A DNA stretch of 64,000 nucleotides from JAUMBM01 sp964441755 (lineage in GTDB: Bacteria; Bacteroidota; Bacteroidia; Chitinophagales; Saprospiraceae), in contig CAYTVG010000004.1 in NCBI GenBank assembly GCA_964441755.1, forward strand, positions 1 through 64,000, given 5' to 3'. The notes beneath the pieces are model-generated. The model was not told where the DNA came from. It did no database searches and saw nothing but the letters and a program-made list of their open reading frames with translations. Shown here in pieces: positions 8,042-16,108 of this stretch (its first letter is position 1; each line of letters begins with the position of its first letter). The position numbers and the translations under genes are program-made.

Positions 8042-8803
8042 TTAGTCGATGTATTCGATTTTTCGCAAAAAGCGGAAGCCCACAGTAACCTCAAACGTGA
8101 GATTGCGTATGCGTCGCTCCGGAATGGTAATCGTTTGGTTGGTAAACGTATCTAAAACGTTTGGTATAGGTGGTTGTTGATACTGAATCGAAAAATCGGG
8201 ATTAACCGTAAACTCCAGCATCATACCAATCATCTCGCTGAAAGGAAATTCAAGCCCCCCACCTGCCGTAAATCCGTAGTTGATATCTCTGATAAATTGT
8301 TTATCATCGAAAGGATAGATAGCGTACTGCGGATTTTGTTCATTGAACTTAGTGTAAATATCCAGGTTGGTATCCAGCGTATAATCCAATCGAGGCCCGA
8401 AAAGGTAGTACAAACTGTAACGGCCACGCTGACTGACGCGCTGCTTGGCAGCCAGTACCAAGCTCAAATTATAGAATTTGAAACTCTGGCTGGTAGAGCG
8501 GAAAAATTGATTAAAATTGGGGTTAAAAAAAGTTCTTGGCAGCAGGGAGCTGCCTTTTACATGATAGCCAAGCTGTGCATAAAGTGAAAATTTTCCTTCC
8601 TCGGGAAGCGTTTCTATATATCCTGCCACATGAGGTGCCAACAGCGGATCCCTGTCAAAATTACTCCACTGTTGGTCGCTGATAGTTAGCCCGCCCTTCA
8701 GACCAAAATAATAACCTCCTGTCTCCGTTTGTGCCAGCCCCCTGCCGAGTACGCCCAGTAACAGCAGGCAGCCTAATACGAACCTGTTATTTGCCATTTT
8801 CAT
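8042..8803 (-). CDS. Outer-membrane beta-barrel protein (PorT-like fold)
   Basis: A 253-residue protein with a cleavable signal peptide (about residues 1-24, ending GLAQ) followed by alternating amphipathic strands. YYFGLKGGLTIS near the N-terminus, repeated aromatic-ended strands and a final FEVTVGFRFL are typical of the small Bacteroidota barrel family that includes PorT. It is the first gene of the barrel-lptB-lipoprotein unit. PorT itself is a T9SS protein, but this sequence could be any member of the family, so function stays open. Confidence 0.7.
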   Translation of the reverse strand: MKMANNRFVLGCLLLLGVLGRGLAQTETGGYYFGLKGGLTISDQQWSNFDRDPLLAPHVAGYIETLPEEGKFSLYAQLGYHVKGSSLLPRTFFNPNFNQFFRSTSQSFKFYNLSLVLAAKQRVSQRGRYSLYYLFGPRLDYTLDTNLDIYTKFNEQNPQYAIYPFDDKQFIRDINYGFTAGGGLEFPFSEMIGMMLEFTVNPDFSIQYQQPPIPNVLDTFTNQTITIPERRIRNLTFEVTVGFRFLRKIEYID

Positions 8804-8874
8804 ATTTCAAATGGATTATCCTCTGCAATTTGCAAAACATATTACCCCACCCTGCCAGAAGCCAGGTTGGCATA

Positions 8875-8907
8875 CAAAGGTGAGACTTTTTTGGAAACCA
8901 ATCAAAA
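8875..8907 (-). promoter_or_regulatory. Promoter of the barrel-lptB operon
   Basis: Minus strand TTTTG (8907-8903), 20 bases, then CACCTTTG (8882-8875), one mismatch from TAnnTTTG. It is about 70 bases before the start codon at 8803. Confidence 0.55.
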
Positions 8908-8997
8908 CAATAATACTTTATCCGGCGTTAGCAAAGACTAGTTTCGGCACTTTTACCAGCGTGCAGGAGCATTCTAAACAATCAAACACGTAAGAAC

Positions 8998-9210
8998 ATG
9001 TCCACTTGGCAATTCAAAACCAATATCAACTGCAATAATTGCATCAGGACGGTTACTAACTTCCTGAATGCTGTCGAAGGGGTTGAATCCTGGACTGTAG
9101 ATACCACTGTGCCCGATAAAATATTAACCGTTGTTGGTACGGTTACTGCAACACAAGTAATGCTGGCCGTTGAAGAGGCAGGATTTGACATCGAGCAGAT
9201 TGAAAGCTAA
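8998..9210 (+). CDS. Small heavy-metal-associated (HMA) domain protein
   Basis: A 70-residue stand-alone HMA domain, the fold of CopZ-type metallochaperones. The metal-binding loop is NCNNC (CxxC at about residues 12-15), followed by the usual V-x-x-V-x-x-W-x-V-D strand and a C-terminal EEAGFDIEQIE. The Met usually found just before the loop is absent. It is on the plus strand between an envelope operon and the copper-dependent cbb3 region. A role in delivering copper there is plausible but inferred. Confidence 0.8.
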   Translation: MSTWQFKTNINCNNCIRTVTNFLNAVEGVESWTVDTTVPDKILTVVGTVTATQVMLAVEEAGFDIEQIES

Positions 9211-9237
9211 TCATCCTATAGATAGCTCCCGTCAGCC

Positions 9238-9933
9238 TCAGTGGCACATGGGTGCCCCATCCATTAACTGCAAAAACTGGAAATTGGCAGGCAGGTGAAA
9301 ATTGACTCCTCTGTATATGAGCCAAAGCCCCAGCATAACCATAAGCGGGGGATACAGCAACCGTATTTTCCGCCTGATCCCGTGGCCTAGCCACTGTCCG
9401 GCCATGCCCACCGCCACCATGGCAGGTAGTGTCCCTAATCCAAAAAAGAGCATATAGGCCCCGCTCCAGCCAAGATTGCCCAAACTAAGAGAGCCCGCAA
9501 CGGCGAGATACACGAGTCCACAAGGAAGCAGGCCATTGAGCAGCCCCATTTTCCACCAACTGCCCTCCGCATGGCGCAGCAGCATACCCAACTGTGTATG
9601 TACCCAGCGGTTAAGTAGCTGAAGTGGCCGCCAGCGAACCAGTTTTGACTCAAGATCGATGGCAAAAACAGCTGCAACAATCATCACACTACCCGCAAAT
9701 ACCGAAAGACCAGCTTGCAGACCAGCCAACCGCAGACCGGCTCCGACGAAACCAAAGAAGACGCCCAGTAGTCCATATACACTTATTCTGCTAATGTTAT
9801 AGGCCATTAAAGCCCACAACCTGTCCCGCCATTCATGCCCGAGTGGCAGCGCCATACAGATAGGGCCACACATGCCCATACAGTGCATGCTACCCATCAA
9901 TCCTATTAAAAAGGCAGAACTCAATGTTATCAT
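9238..9933 (-). CDS. SafE/TauE-family membrane protein of the cbb3 region
   Basis: A polytopic inner-membrane protein of 231 residues with about six transmembrane helices and N-terminal motif GSMHCMGMCGP. The His, Met and Cys residues there, and LLPCGLVY in the middle, are typical of the subgroup often placed next to cbb3 oxidase genes and annotated as sulfite exporter TauE/SafE. Those residues suggest metal handling, perhaps copper for the oxidase. It follows ccoH on the same strand after a 240-base gap that contains nothing recognisable. Confidence 0.8.
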   Translation of the reverse strand: MITLSSAFLIGLMGSMHCMGMCGPICMALPLGHEWRDRLWALMAYNISRISVYGLLGVFFGFVGAGLRLAGLQAGLSVFAGSVMIVAAVFAIDLESKLVRWRPLQLLNRWVHTQLGMLLRHAEGSWWKMGLLNGLLPCGLVYLAVAGSLSLGNLGWSGAYMLFFGLGTLPAMVAVGMAGQWLGHGIRRKIRLLYPPLMVMLGLWLIYRGVNFHLPANFQFLQLMDGAPMCH

Positions 9934-10172
9934 TAGATGTAGCCCAGTGTACGCATGGTCGATTGGCTGCGAGTGTTCCCCATTCGAAAGATGGCCTAAT
10001 CAACCAATCAATCGCAGCATTAAAATCCTTACGCTTATCCGAACAGATGCACGTTCCCGTATTCAGGCAGATGCTGTCGCTTTCACAAAAATAAAATTTT
10101 ATGCTATATACGGGATTCTCTCATGGAGTCTCAAACGAGATATCGTTGCCTTTGTCAAAATCGCGGACCTCA

Positions 10173-10622
10173 CTAAAGCTGCGGCAATACCAAATCGCGT
10201 TCGACATAATACTCCTTGCCGTCTTCTTCCCACAAAATTTTGACAATCCAACGTCCTCCAAGCTTAGCCTGCACGGGTACAAGCTGTCTATGTGCCTCAT
10301 CGACAGCAAGATCAACCCTAAAATCAAAGCGTTGATCACTGGGTCGATAAAAATGGATACTCCCCTGAGCCGCTGAAACTTCCTCCGGAAAAGAAATCAC
10401 TACAGAAGCCAGCGATTGATCAAACTGTACCTTTACCGGTGCTGATAAGCTATTGGCTCGTTGCATTCGCTCGAATTGTTGCTGATACTGCAGGTCCTGT
10501 TCATAATAATTATCAACCACCAGGCTGTGATCGTGCTTTGTGGACTGATAGACGAACCAAAACAGTACAACTGCAAAGAGCGTATACACCAAAAAAATAC
10601 CTGTCCCCCAATTGAATTTCAT
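10173..10622 (-). CDS. ccoH: FixH/CcoH cbb3 oxidase assembly protein
   Basis: A 149-residue protein with one N-terminal transmembrane helix (about 7-26) and a periplasmic domain, the FixH architecture. The NYYEQDLQYQQQ segment after the helix and the end RWIVKILWEEDGKEYYVERDL are family features. FixH interacts with the oxidase during assembly. It starts next to the ccoG stop (10624) with essentially no gap, so the two are co-translated. Confidence 0.88.
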   Translation of the reverse strand: MKFNWGTGIFLVYTLFAVVLFWFVYQSTKHDHSLVVDNYYEQDLQYQQQFERMQRANSLSAPVKVQFDQSLASVVISFPEEVSAAQGSIHFYRPSDQRFDFRVDLAVDEAHRQLVPVQAKLGGRWIVKILWEEDGKEYYVERDLVLPQL

Positions 10623-10623
10623 A

Positions 10624-12159
10624 CTACTTAATTTTTATCGGCCCTAAGAAATTAGTTTTAACCCTGTCGACCCGTTTATTTCCATTGTAGACATCAACAA
10701 CCACTTCATTTTTACGAGACTTGAGCAACTCAGGGGGCATATCGATAAAGAAGGCTCCTTTGGCAACTTTGCCTTTACCCACCTGCGGTTTTTCACCCAC
10801 TAAAACCAGCTTGGCACCTTTCTCAACGATTCGAAACTCGAGTGTGAGATCCTCAGTGGTTTTGTTGACCAATTGGTAATTGTACAGATTGCGGATATGC
10901 CCCTCCTCTGTCTCCTGGAACAGCATACCGGGTGTGCGCAAAATCAGTGCCTCCACTTCTGTGCGCGTGCCCAGCAAAAAAACGTTGAGGGCAATCAGCG
11001 CCAGCAGAACCCCTGTATAGGCAATTACCCGGGGTGTAAACAGTTGCTTTCGATTCTCCGTCACACCGTTGTAACTATCATACCGAATTAATCCTCTGGG
11101 TCGTCCAATTTTATCCATTACCTCATCACAGGCATCAATACAGGCTGTACAGTTGACACATTCGAGCTGGGTACCATTGCGGATATCAATCCCTGTAGGA
11201 CATACATGAACGCATAATTTACAGTCAATGCAATCCCCCAAGGGTTTGACCTCGCCACCGCTCAAATTGAGTGTCCCGGCTGCATGTCCCCCGCTAATTT
11301 CCGACACCATAGCGGACTCCTGCACAGCAACCTGCATACTCAGTAAAGGATCCGGATGCTTATTTGCCTGTGCAACGCTTTTCTTTATTTTGCCTCTTGG
11401 TTCTCCACGCAACCAATCATACATGATGGCTATAGAGTTTTTATCAAGCAGAACCCCCTGTAGCCGGCCATAAGGACATATAGCAATACATACCTGCTCT
11501 CTCATGCGGGCAAAAACGAAGTAAAAGGCAAAAGAAAAAGCGATCATACCTGTAAAACCCCCCAAGTGCATATAGACCGGTTCCGTAGCTATTTTGACTA
11601 CCTCATCCATACCAATGATGTAGGCGAGAAAAGTATTGGCGATAATTACAGAAAAGACAAAAAAGATCAGCTGTTTAACCCCCTTTTTTAGTATTTTTTC
11701 TCCGTTCCAGGGTGCTGCATCCAGCCGCCGCTGTGCATTGGCATCTCCTTCAATCCAGTACTCAATTTTCCGGAAGACCATCTCCATGAAGATCGTTTGG
11801 GGGCAGATCCAGCCGCAAAACAACCGGCCATAAACAACCGTAAAGAGGATGATGAAGACGATAAATGTCAGCATGGCCAACACGAACAGGTGGAAATCCT
11901 GTGGCAGGAACTGAATACCGAAGAGAATGAACCTGCGTTCGAGCACATTGAGAAGTATCAAAGGCTCTCCATTGACTTTAATAAAAGGCAGGCCAAAAAG
12001 CAGCGCGAGGAGACCCCAGCTAAGCCAGGTTCTCCAGCGATAAAAACGACCATTTGGTTTTTTGGGGTAAATCCATATACGCTTACCAGATTCGTCTACA
12101 GTAGCAATCCGGTCGCGATATTCTTCCTGATCCTGAAAAACATCGAATTCTGTTTGCAT
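10624..12159 (-). CDS. ccoG: Cytochrome c oxidase accessory protein CcoG
   Basis: A membrane iron-sulfur protein of 511 residues needed for copper handling and assembly of cbb3 oxidase. It has several N-terminal membrane helices with FCGWICPQT and, later, CIAICPYGR. A polyferredoxin segment with two clusters follows: CIDCKLCVHVCPTG and CVNCTACIDACDE. The C-terminal part is an Ig-like domain. The start at MQTEFDVF (12159) is chosen; the frame extends 22 codons upstream into the intergenic hairpin without homologous sequence. It is cotranscribed with ccoP upstream and ccoH downstream. Confidence 0.95.
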   Translation of the reverse strand: MQTEFDVFQDQEEYRDRIATVDESGKRIWIYPKKPNGRFYRWRTWLSWGLLALLFGLPFIKVNGEPLILLNVLERRFILFGIQFLPQDFHLFVLAMLTFIVFIILFTVVYGRLFCGWICPQTIFMEMVFRKIEYWIEGDANAQRRLDAAPWNGEKILKKGVKQLIFFVFSVIIANTFLAYIIGMDEVVKIATEPVYMHLGGFTGMIAFSFAFYFVFARMREQVCIAICPYGRLQGVLLDKNSIAIMYDWLRGEPRGKIKKSVAQANKHPDPLLSMQVAVQESAMVSEISGGHAAGTLNLSGGEVKPLGDCIDCKLCVHVCPTGIDIRNGTQLECVNCTACIDACDEVMDKIGRPRGLIRYDSYNGVTENRKQLFTPRVIAYTGVLLALIALNVFLLGTRTEVEALILRTPGMLFQETEEGHIRNLYNYQLVNKTTEDLTLEFRIVEKGAKLVLVGEKPQVGKGKVAKGAFFIDMPPELLKSRKNEVVVDVYNGNKRVDRVKTNFLGPIKIK

Positions 12160-12187
12160 AACACCCTCGCAATTAGTGTTAGGCGCC

Positions 12188-12219
12188 ACGGGCTGCTGCC
12201 AAATGGCAGCAGCCCGCGG
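12188..12219 (-). other. Hairpin between ccoP and ccoG
   Basis: GGGCTGCTGCCA and its complement (12190-12215) form a 12-bp GC-rich stem with only two unpaired bases between the arms. No T-run follows, so it is more likely an mRNA stability or processing element that sets ccoG level relative to ccoP than a terminator. Confidence 0.5.
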
Positions 12220-12234
12220 TGTCAACTGGTTATT

Positions 12235-13197
12235 TTACTCATTAACATCATTGCCGTCTGCTGCTGCATCATCCTTTCCGTCTGCAGCAGCCGTGAACAA
12301 CTCTCCTTGTGGTTCCTTGGCATTTGGCGGATTGGTACCCACCAGCGTCAGCAGATAGCTGGCGACACGTTGCATATCACCGGGGCGAATCTGCTCTTTC
12401 CAGGAAATCATTCCCTTTTCAGGTACGCCGTACTTGATTGTTTTGAACACATCCTGAATGCTGCCCCCGTGAAGCCAGTAGTTGTCTGTCATGTTGGGAC
12501 CTACTCCACCCTCCCCGAGAACTCCGTGACAGGAAGCACAATTGGTTTTATAGATCGTTTCCCCCAAGGCCAGTTCATTCGCTTCAACCAGCGTAGTCAC
12601 ATTGGTTTCATCCACAAAATCTGCCTGCTTGGCCAGATAAGCCTTAACTTCTTTTTCGGCCACCTCTACTTCCTGCTTGTATTCATCCGCCTGCAGCAAG
12701 CCGGCATCGAATACGTGGTAATAGCCAACATATACCACAGAAAAAGCGATGCTAATATAGAACAGAGCTACCCACCAGGGAGGGAGGCTGTTATCGAGCT
12801 CGTAGATGCCATCATGCGGATGCTCCAGAATGATATCCTTTTCCTTTTCAACAGGTACGACATTCGTCCATTTGCGGTATTGCTGCGCCCACCAGGATTC
12901 CTGTGGTTGCTGCTCACTCGCCTTTTCCGGTACTTCTACGCCATGCTCCTGCATTATGCGCATTTTTTGCGCCTGCAGCAGCATATTGGTAGCGCTGTAC
13001 AGCGCCAGGAAAGCCCCGATAATAATGGCTGCACCCAGCAGAACTACCAGATTATTGTACACCCAGTTCAGAGCAGGTGTTGCACCCGCCCCATTGACAC
13101 CCCCTTCCTGTGTGGGGCTCATAGCCATCAGCAGGGAATAAGCCGGCAGAAAGGCCGCTGTCAGCAAGTATGGTATAACTGTTCTTTTCATTTCCAT
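12235..13197 (-). CDS. ccoP: cbb3 oxidase subunit CcoP, single haem c
   Basis: Membrane-anchored cytochrome c that passes electrons toward the oxidase core. It has 320 residues: N-terminal hydrophobic segments, the FixP N-terminal motif HPHDGIYELDNSLPPWW, a transmembrane helix, then one cytochrome c domain. The only CxxCH is CASCH at about residue 219. Classical CcoP has two haem-binding sites, so this is a monohaem form. The C-terminal tail is acidic and low-complexity. The start overlaps the ccoQ stop; ATG at 13191 is also possible. Confidence 0.92.
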   Translation of the reverse strand: MEMKRTVIPYLLTAAFLPAYSLLMAMSPTQEGGVNGAGATPALNWVYNNLVVLLGAAIIIGAFLALYSATNMLLQAQKMRIMQEHGVEVPEKASEQQPQESWWAQQYRKWTNVVPVEKEKDIILEHPHDGIYELDNSLPPWWVALFYISIAFSVVYVGYYHVFDAGLLQADEYKQEVEVAEKEVKAYLAKQADFVDETNVTTLVEANELALGETIYKTNCASCHGVLGEGGVGPNMTDNYWLHGGSIQDVFKTIKYGVPEKGMISWKEQIRPGDMQRVASYLLTLVGTNPPNAKEPQGELFTAAADGKDDAAADGNDVNE

Positions 13198-13382
13198 TGG
13201 GAGTTATCGCAGTTTAACGAAGGATTGTCTTCGAGGGGCATGTTGGACATCTTGTCAATCCAGCCCTGCCGACGGGTAGTGACGACTACTGCACTGATTA
13301 CAAACATCAGAAAGAAGGTAAGCAATGCAAAAATGGCCATCCAGTTGATGTTGCCGGCGCTTTCAAGAATGTATTTGTACAT
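13188..13382 (-). CDS. ccoQ: cbb3 oxidase small subunit CcoQ
   Basis: A 64-residue single-span protein. It begins MYKYILESAG, has a transmembrane helix at about residues 14-36 and a short polar tail. Homologous sequence starts at 13382; the frame is open 29 codons upstream but that part looks non-coding. It lies between ccoNO and ccoP, the normal place of ccoQ, which stabilises CcoP within the complex. Confidence 0.82.
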   Translation of the reverse strand: MYKYILESAGNINWMAIFALLTFFLMFVISAVVVTTRRQGWIDKMSNMPLEDNPSLNCDNSQWK

Positions 13383-13498
13383 TGTATTTATTTTTCCAGG
13401 CAACCTTGGCAAAGGGCCCCGGCTCACAGAGAGCCGGGAGCCACGGTTGCGAGGGACGATAAAAACCATTTACAGAGGAGAGTAGAAAACCCACTCCC

Positions 13499-15649
13499 TT
13501 AGTTTGCTGCTTGTGACTTGGGCTTGATATCTGTACCCAGTCGTTGGAGATAGGCAATCATTGCTATGATTTCCCGTTTCTCCAGATTCGGATCCTGCTG
13601 GTCAAGGTCTTTAATTTCCTTGCGCAGTTGGTCAGCTATCTGCCTGGCTTGTGCCTGCAGATCATCAACTGCAACCTCCTCATAACCTTCTTCATAAGGC
13701 GTACCTAAGGTGCGCAAAGTGCGAATCTTATCTGCCGTCAGGCTTGTATTAAGTTCACGCTCAAGTAGCCAGGGATAAGGCGGCATAATAGAACCAGGAC
13801 TTGTGCTGGTAGGATCGTACATGTGATTGTAGTGCCAACTGTGTGGGTATTTGCCACCAACGCGGTGCAAATCCGGGCCAGTCCGCTTAGAGCCCCATAA
13901 AAATGGCCGGTCGTAGATAAATTCGCCCGATTTGGAATATTCGCCATACCGCGCCGTTTCTGAACGGAAAGGCCTGACCATCTGTGAATGGCAACCCAAA
14001 CACCCTTCGCGAATGTACAAGTCCCGACCCTCCAGTTCAAGCGCTGTATAAGGTTTTACAGATTCTATCTTGGGAACGTTGCTTTCTATCATCATCATCG
14101 GAAGCATCTCCACGATACCACCTATGGCCACTGCCACCAGCGACGCCAGTAACATCTGTACAGGCCTGCGCTCAATCCAGCGGTGCCAGTAACCACTACC
14201 TTCCTGACTCGTTGCCAGTGCATTCAGCGGTGCAGCCTGAACTTCTTCATCCCCCACGAAAGAACCCACTTTGGCTGTTTTATACAAGTTGTACAACATA
14301 ACAACCACTCCGCTGACGTAAATCAACCCTCCTACAGCACGCATGAAGTACATCGGCAGAATCTGCGTCACCGTCTCAAGGAAATTGCCATACTTCAGCA
14401 CACCTTCCGGTAAAAATTCCTTCCACATGAGACTCTGTGTCCAGCCAGCCCAATACAGCGGGATAGCATAGAACAGCAGGCCAAGCGTGCTCATCCAAAA
14501 ATGTGTATTGGCTAGTTTTTGACTATAGACAGGCGTATTATACAAGCGTGGGAACAACCAGTAAAGCACGCCAAAGGTGAGCATACCGTTCCATCCCAAT
14601 GCACCCACGTGAACGTGGCCAATCGTCCAGTCGGTATAGTGACTAATGGCATTCACTGATTTGATAGACAGCATAGGTCCTTCCAGCGTTGCCATACCGT
14701 AAGCCGTGACAGCCACCACCATAAATTTGAGGACGGGATCCTGGCGCACGCGATCCCAGGCACCTCTCAGCGTCAACAAGCCATTGAGCATACCACCCCA
14801 GCTAGGTGCGATAAGCATGAGTGAAAAAACCATACCCAAACTCTGTGCCCAGTCGGGCAAGGAGGTATATAGTAAGTGGTGTGGCCCCGCCCAGATATAG
14901 ATGAATATCAGTGCCCAAAAGTGAATAATTGACAGCTTGTACGAATATACCGGCCGATTGGCAGCCTTGGGCATAAAATAGTACATCAACCCGAGGTAAG
15001 GCGTTGTCAGGAAGAAAGCCACTGCATTGTGGCCGTACCACCACTGTATCAGCGCATCCTGTACCCCCGCGAAAACCGGATAAGACTTCCACATGCTAAC
15101 CGGCAGTTCCAGACTTTTGACAACGTGAAGTAATGTCACGGTTACCCAAGTAGCTATATAAAACCAAATAGCCACATACAAGTGTTGTTCACGGCGCTTG
15201 AGGATAGTCCCCATCATGTTGATACCAAATACCACCCAAATAATCGCAATAGCCAAATCTATGGGCCACTCTAATTCTGCATACTCACCCGAAGCGGTAA
15301 TGCCCAAGGGCAGTGTTACTGCCGCAGAAACAATAATCAACTGCCAGCCCCAAAAGTGGATCTTACTCAGCAGATCGCTAAACATACGCGCCTTCAGCAG
15401 TCGCTGAAGACTGTAATAAACGCCCGTAAAAATACCATTGCCTACAAAAGCAAAAATCACCGCGTTGGTATGCAGCGGTCTGATTCGGCCAAAAGTAGTC
15501 TCAGCCAGCCCGAAATTAAGTGCCGGATACAGCAGCTGTAAGGCAGCCAAGAGCCCCACAGTCATACCCACCAACCCCCAAATTGCGGTGGCAATGGCGA
15601 AATTCCGGACAATGGCATTGTCATAACGGAAAGTATCTAATTGCGCCAT
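13499..15649 (-). CDS. ccoNO: cbb3 oxidase CcoN-CcoO fusion
   Basis: Catalytic subunit of the high-affinity proton-pumping oxidase fused to the monohaem subunit, 716 residues. Residues about 1-480 form the CcoN twelve-helix core with the haem and CuB ligands: RPLHTNAV, WWYGHNAVAF, GPHHLLYT and IGHVHVGALGWNG. Residues about 505-716 are CcoO, with one membrane helix and then EGCLGCHSQMVRPF (CxxCH at about 552). The fused form is common in Bacteroidota. ccoS lies 12 bases upstream and ccoQ downstream. Confidence 0.97.
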   Translation of the reverse strand: MAQLDTFRYDNAIVRNFAIATAIWGLVGMTVGLLAALQLLYPALNFGLAETTFGRIRPLHTNAVIFAFVGNGIFTGVYYSLQRLLKARMFSDLLSKIHFWGWQLIIVSAAVTLPLGITASGEYAELEWPIDLAIAIIWVVFGINMMGTILKRREQHLYVAIWFYIATWVTVTLLHVVKSLELPVSMWKSYPVFAGVQDALIQWWYGHNAVAFFLTTPYLGLMYYFMPKAANRPVYSYKLSIIHFWALIFIYIWAGPHHLLYTSLPDWAQSLGMVFSLMLIAPSWGGMLNGLLTLRGAWDRVRQDPVLKFMVVAVTAYGMATLEGPMLSIKSVNAISHYTDWTIGHVHVGALGWNGMLTFGVLYWLFPRLYNTPVYSQKLANTHFWMSTLGLLFYAIPLYWAGWTQSLMWKEFLPEGVLKYGNFLETVTQILPMYFMRAVGGLIYVSGVVVMLYNLYKTAKVGSFVGDEEVQAAPLNALATSQEGSGYWHRWIERRPVQMLLASLVAVAIGGIVEMLPMMMIESNVPKIESVKPYTALELEGRDLYIREGCLGCHSQMVRPFRSETARYGEYSKSGEFIYDRPFLWGSKRTGPDLHRVGGKYPHSWHYNHMYDPTSTSPGSIMPPYPWLLERELNTSLTADKIRTLRTLGTPYEEGYEEVAVDDLQAQARQIADQLRKEIKDLDQQDPNLEKREIIAMIAYLQRLGTDIKPKSQAAN

Positions 15650-15661
15650 GATTCGTTATCG

Positions 15662-15823
15662 TTATTGGTTCAAAGATTCTGTTGGATCGTCGTCAAGCAA
15701 CATGCGAACTGAAGGCGTATAATCGTCTTCGTACTGTCCCGAGCGGACAGCCCACCAAAAGGCAGCCAAAAAGCCCAGCGCCACTATCAGACTTACGAGA
15801 ATGAGGAAAACCATGATGTACAT
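15662..15823 (-). CDS. ccoS: cbb3 oxidase maturation protein CcoS
   Basis: A 53-residue protein translated directly from the minus strand. It begins MYIMVFLILV, forms one transmembrane helix, and contains AAFWWAVRSGQYEDD, the conserved CcoS signature in which an aromatic pair is followed by GQYDD. CcoS is required for cofactor insertion into CcoN. It is the first gene of the oxidase operon, 12 bases before ccoNO. The copper ATPase gene ccoI that usually precedes it is not here. Confidence 0.9.
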   Translation of the reverse strand: MYIMVFLILVSLIVALGFLAAFWWAVRSGQYEDDYTPSVRMLLDDDPTESLNQ

Positions 15824-15898
15824 AAATCGTCCCTTTATGGCGCTAAATTACCGCCGCCCGTTCCCTCACTCAGATGATTTATGTCTAGGGTATACAGG

Positions 15899-15910
15899 TG
15901 ATTTTTGTCA
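15899..15910. promoter_or_regulatory. FNR/CRP-like operator upstream of ccoS
   Basis: TGATTTTTGTCA has the TGA-N6-TCA spacing of FNR/CRP-family half-sites and lies 76 bases before the ccoS start codon. cbb3 operons are commonly activated by such regulators when oxygen is low. The flanking bases do not extend to the full TTGAT-N4-ATCAA. The divergent adaptor gene at 16109 could share it. No regulator of this family is encoded in the window. Confidence 0.45.
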
Positions 15911-16108
15911 TCGCCACCTCCTGATCTGTCTATTTATGGCTCATTTGCAGCATGAGGTTGATGTTTGGCGTAAAAAATGAGCCGAACTTCATCCAAACCA
16001 AACAGATATTGTTACATTTACTGCCTAGGGTACAACCATAAGCCGTATACCATCAACTGGCTCTGCTACACGCCTTGTTGTCTGAAAGAGAAATAATTTG
16101 TGTTTGTT

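Noticed and set aside
11797..13485. 562-codon open frame on the plus strand
   Set aside because: It lies antisense to ccoG, ccoP and ccoQ, whose products are clearly recognised. Its translation shows no family and odd composition.
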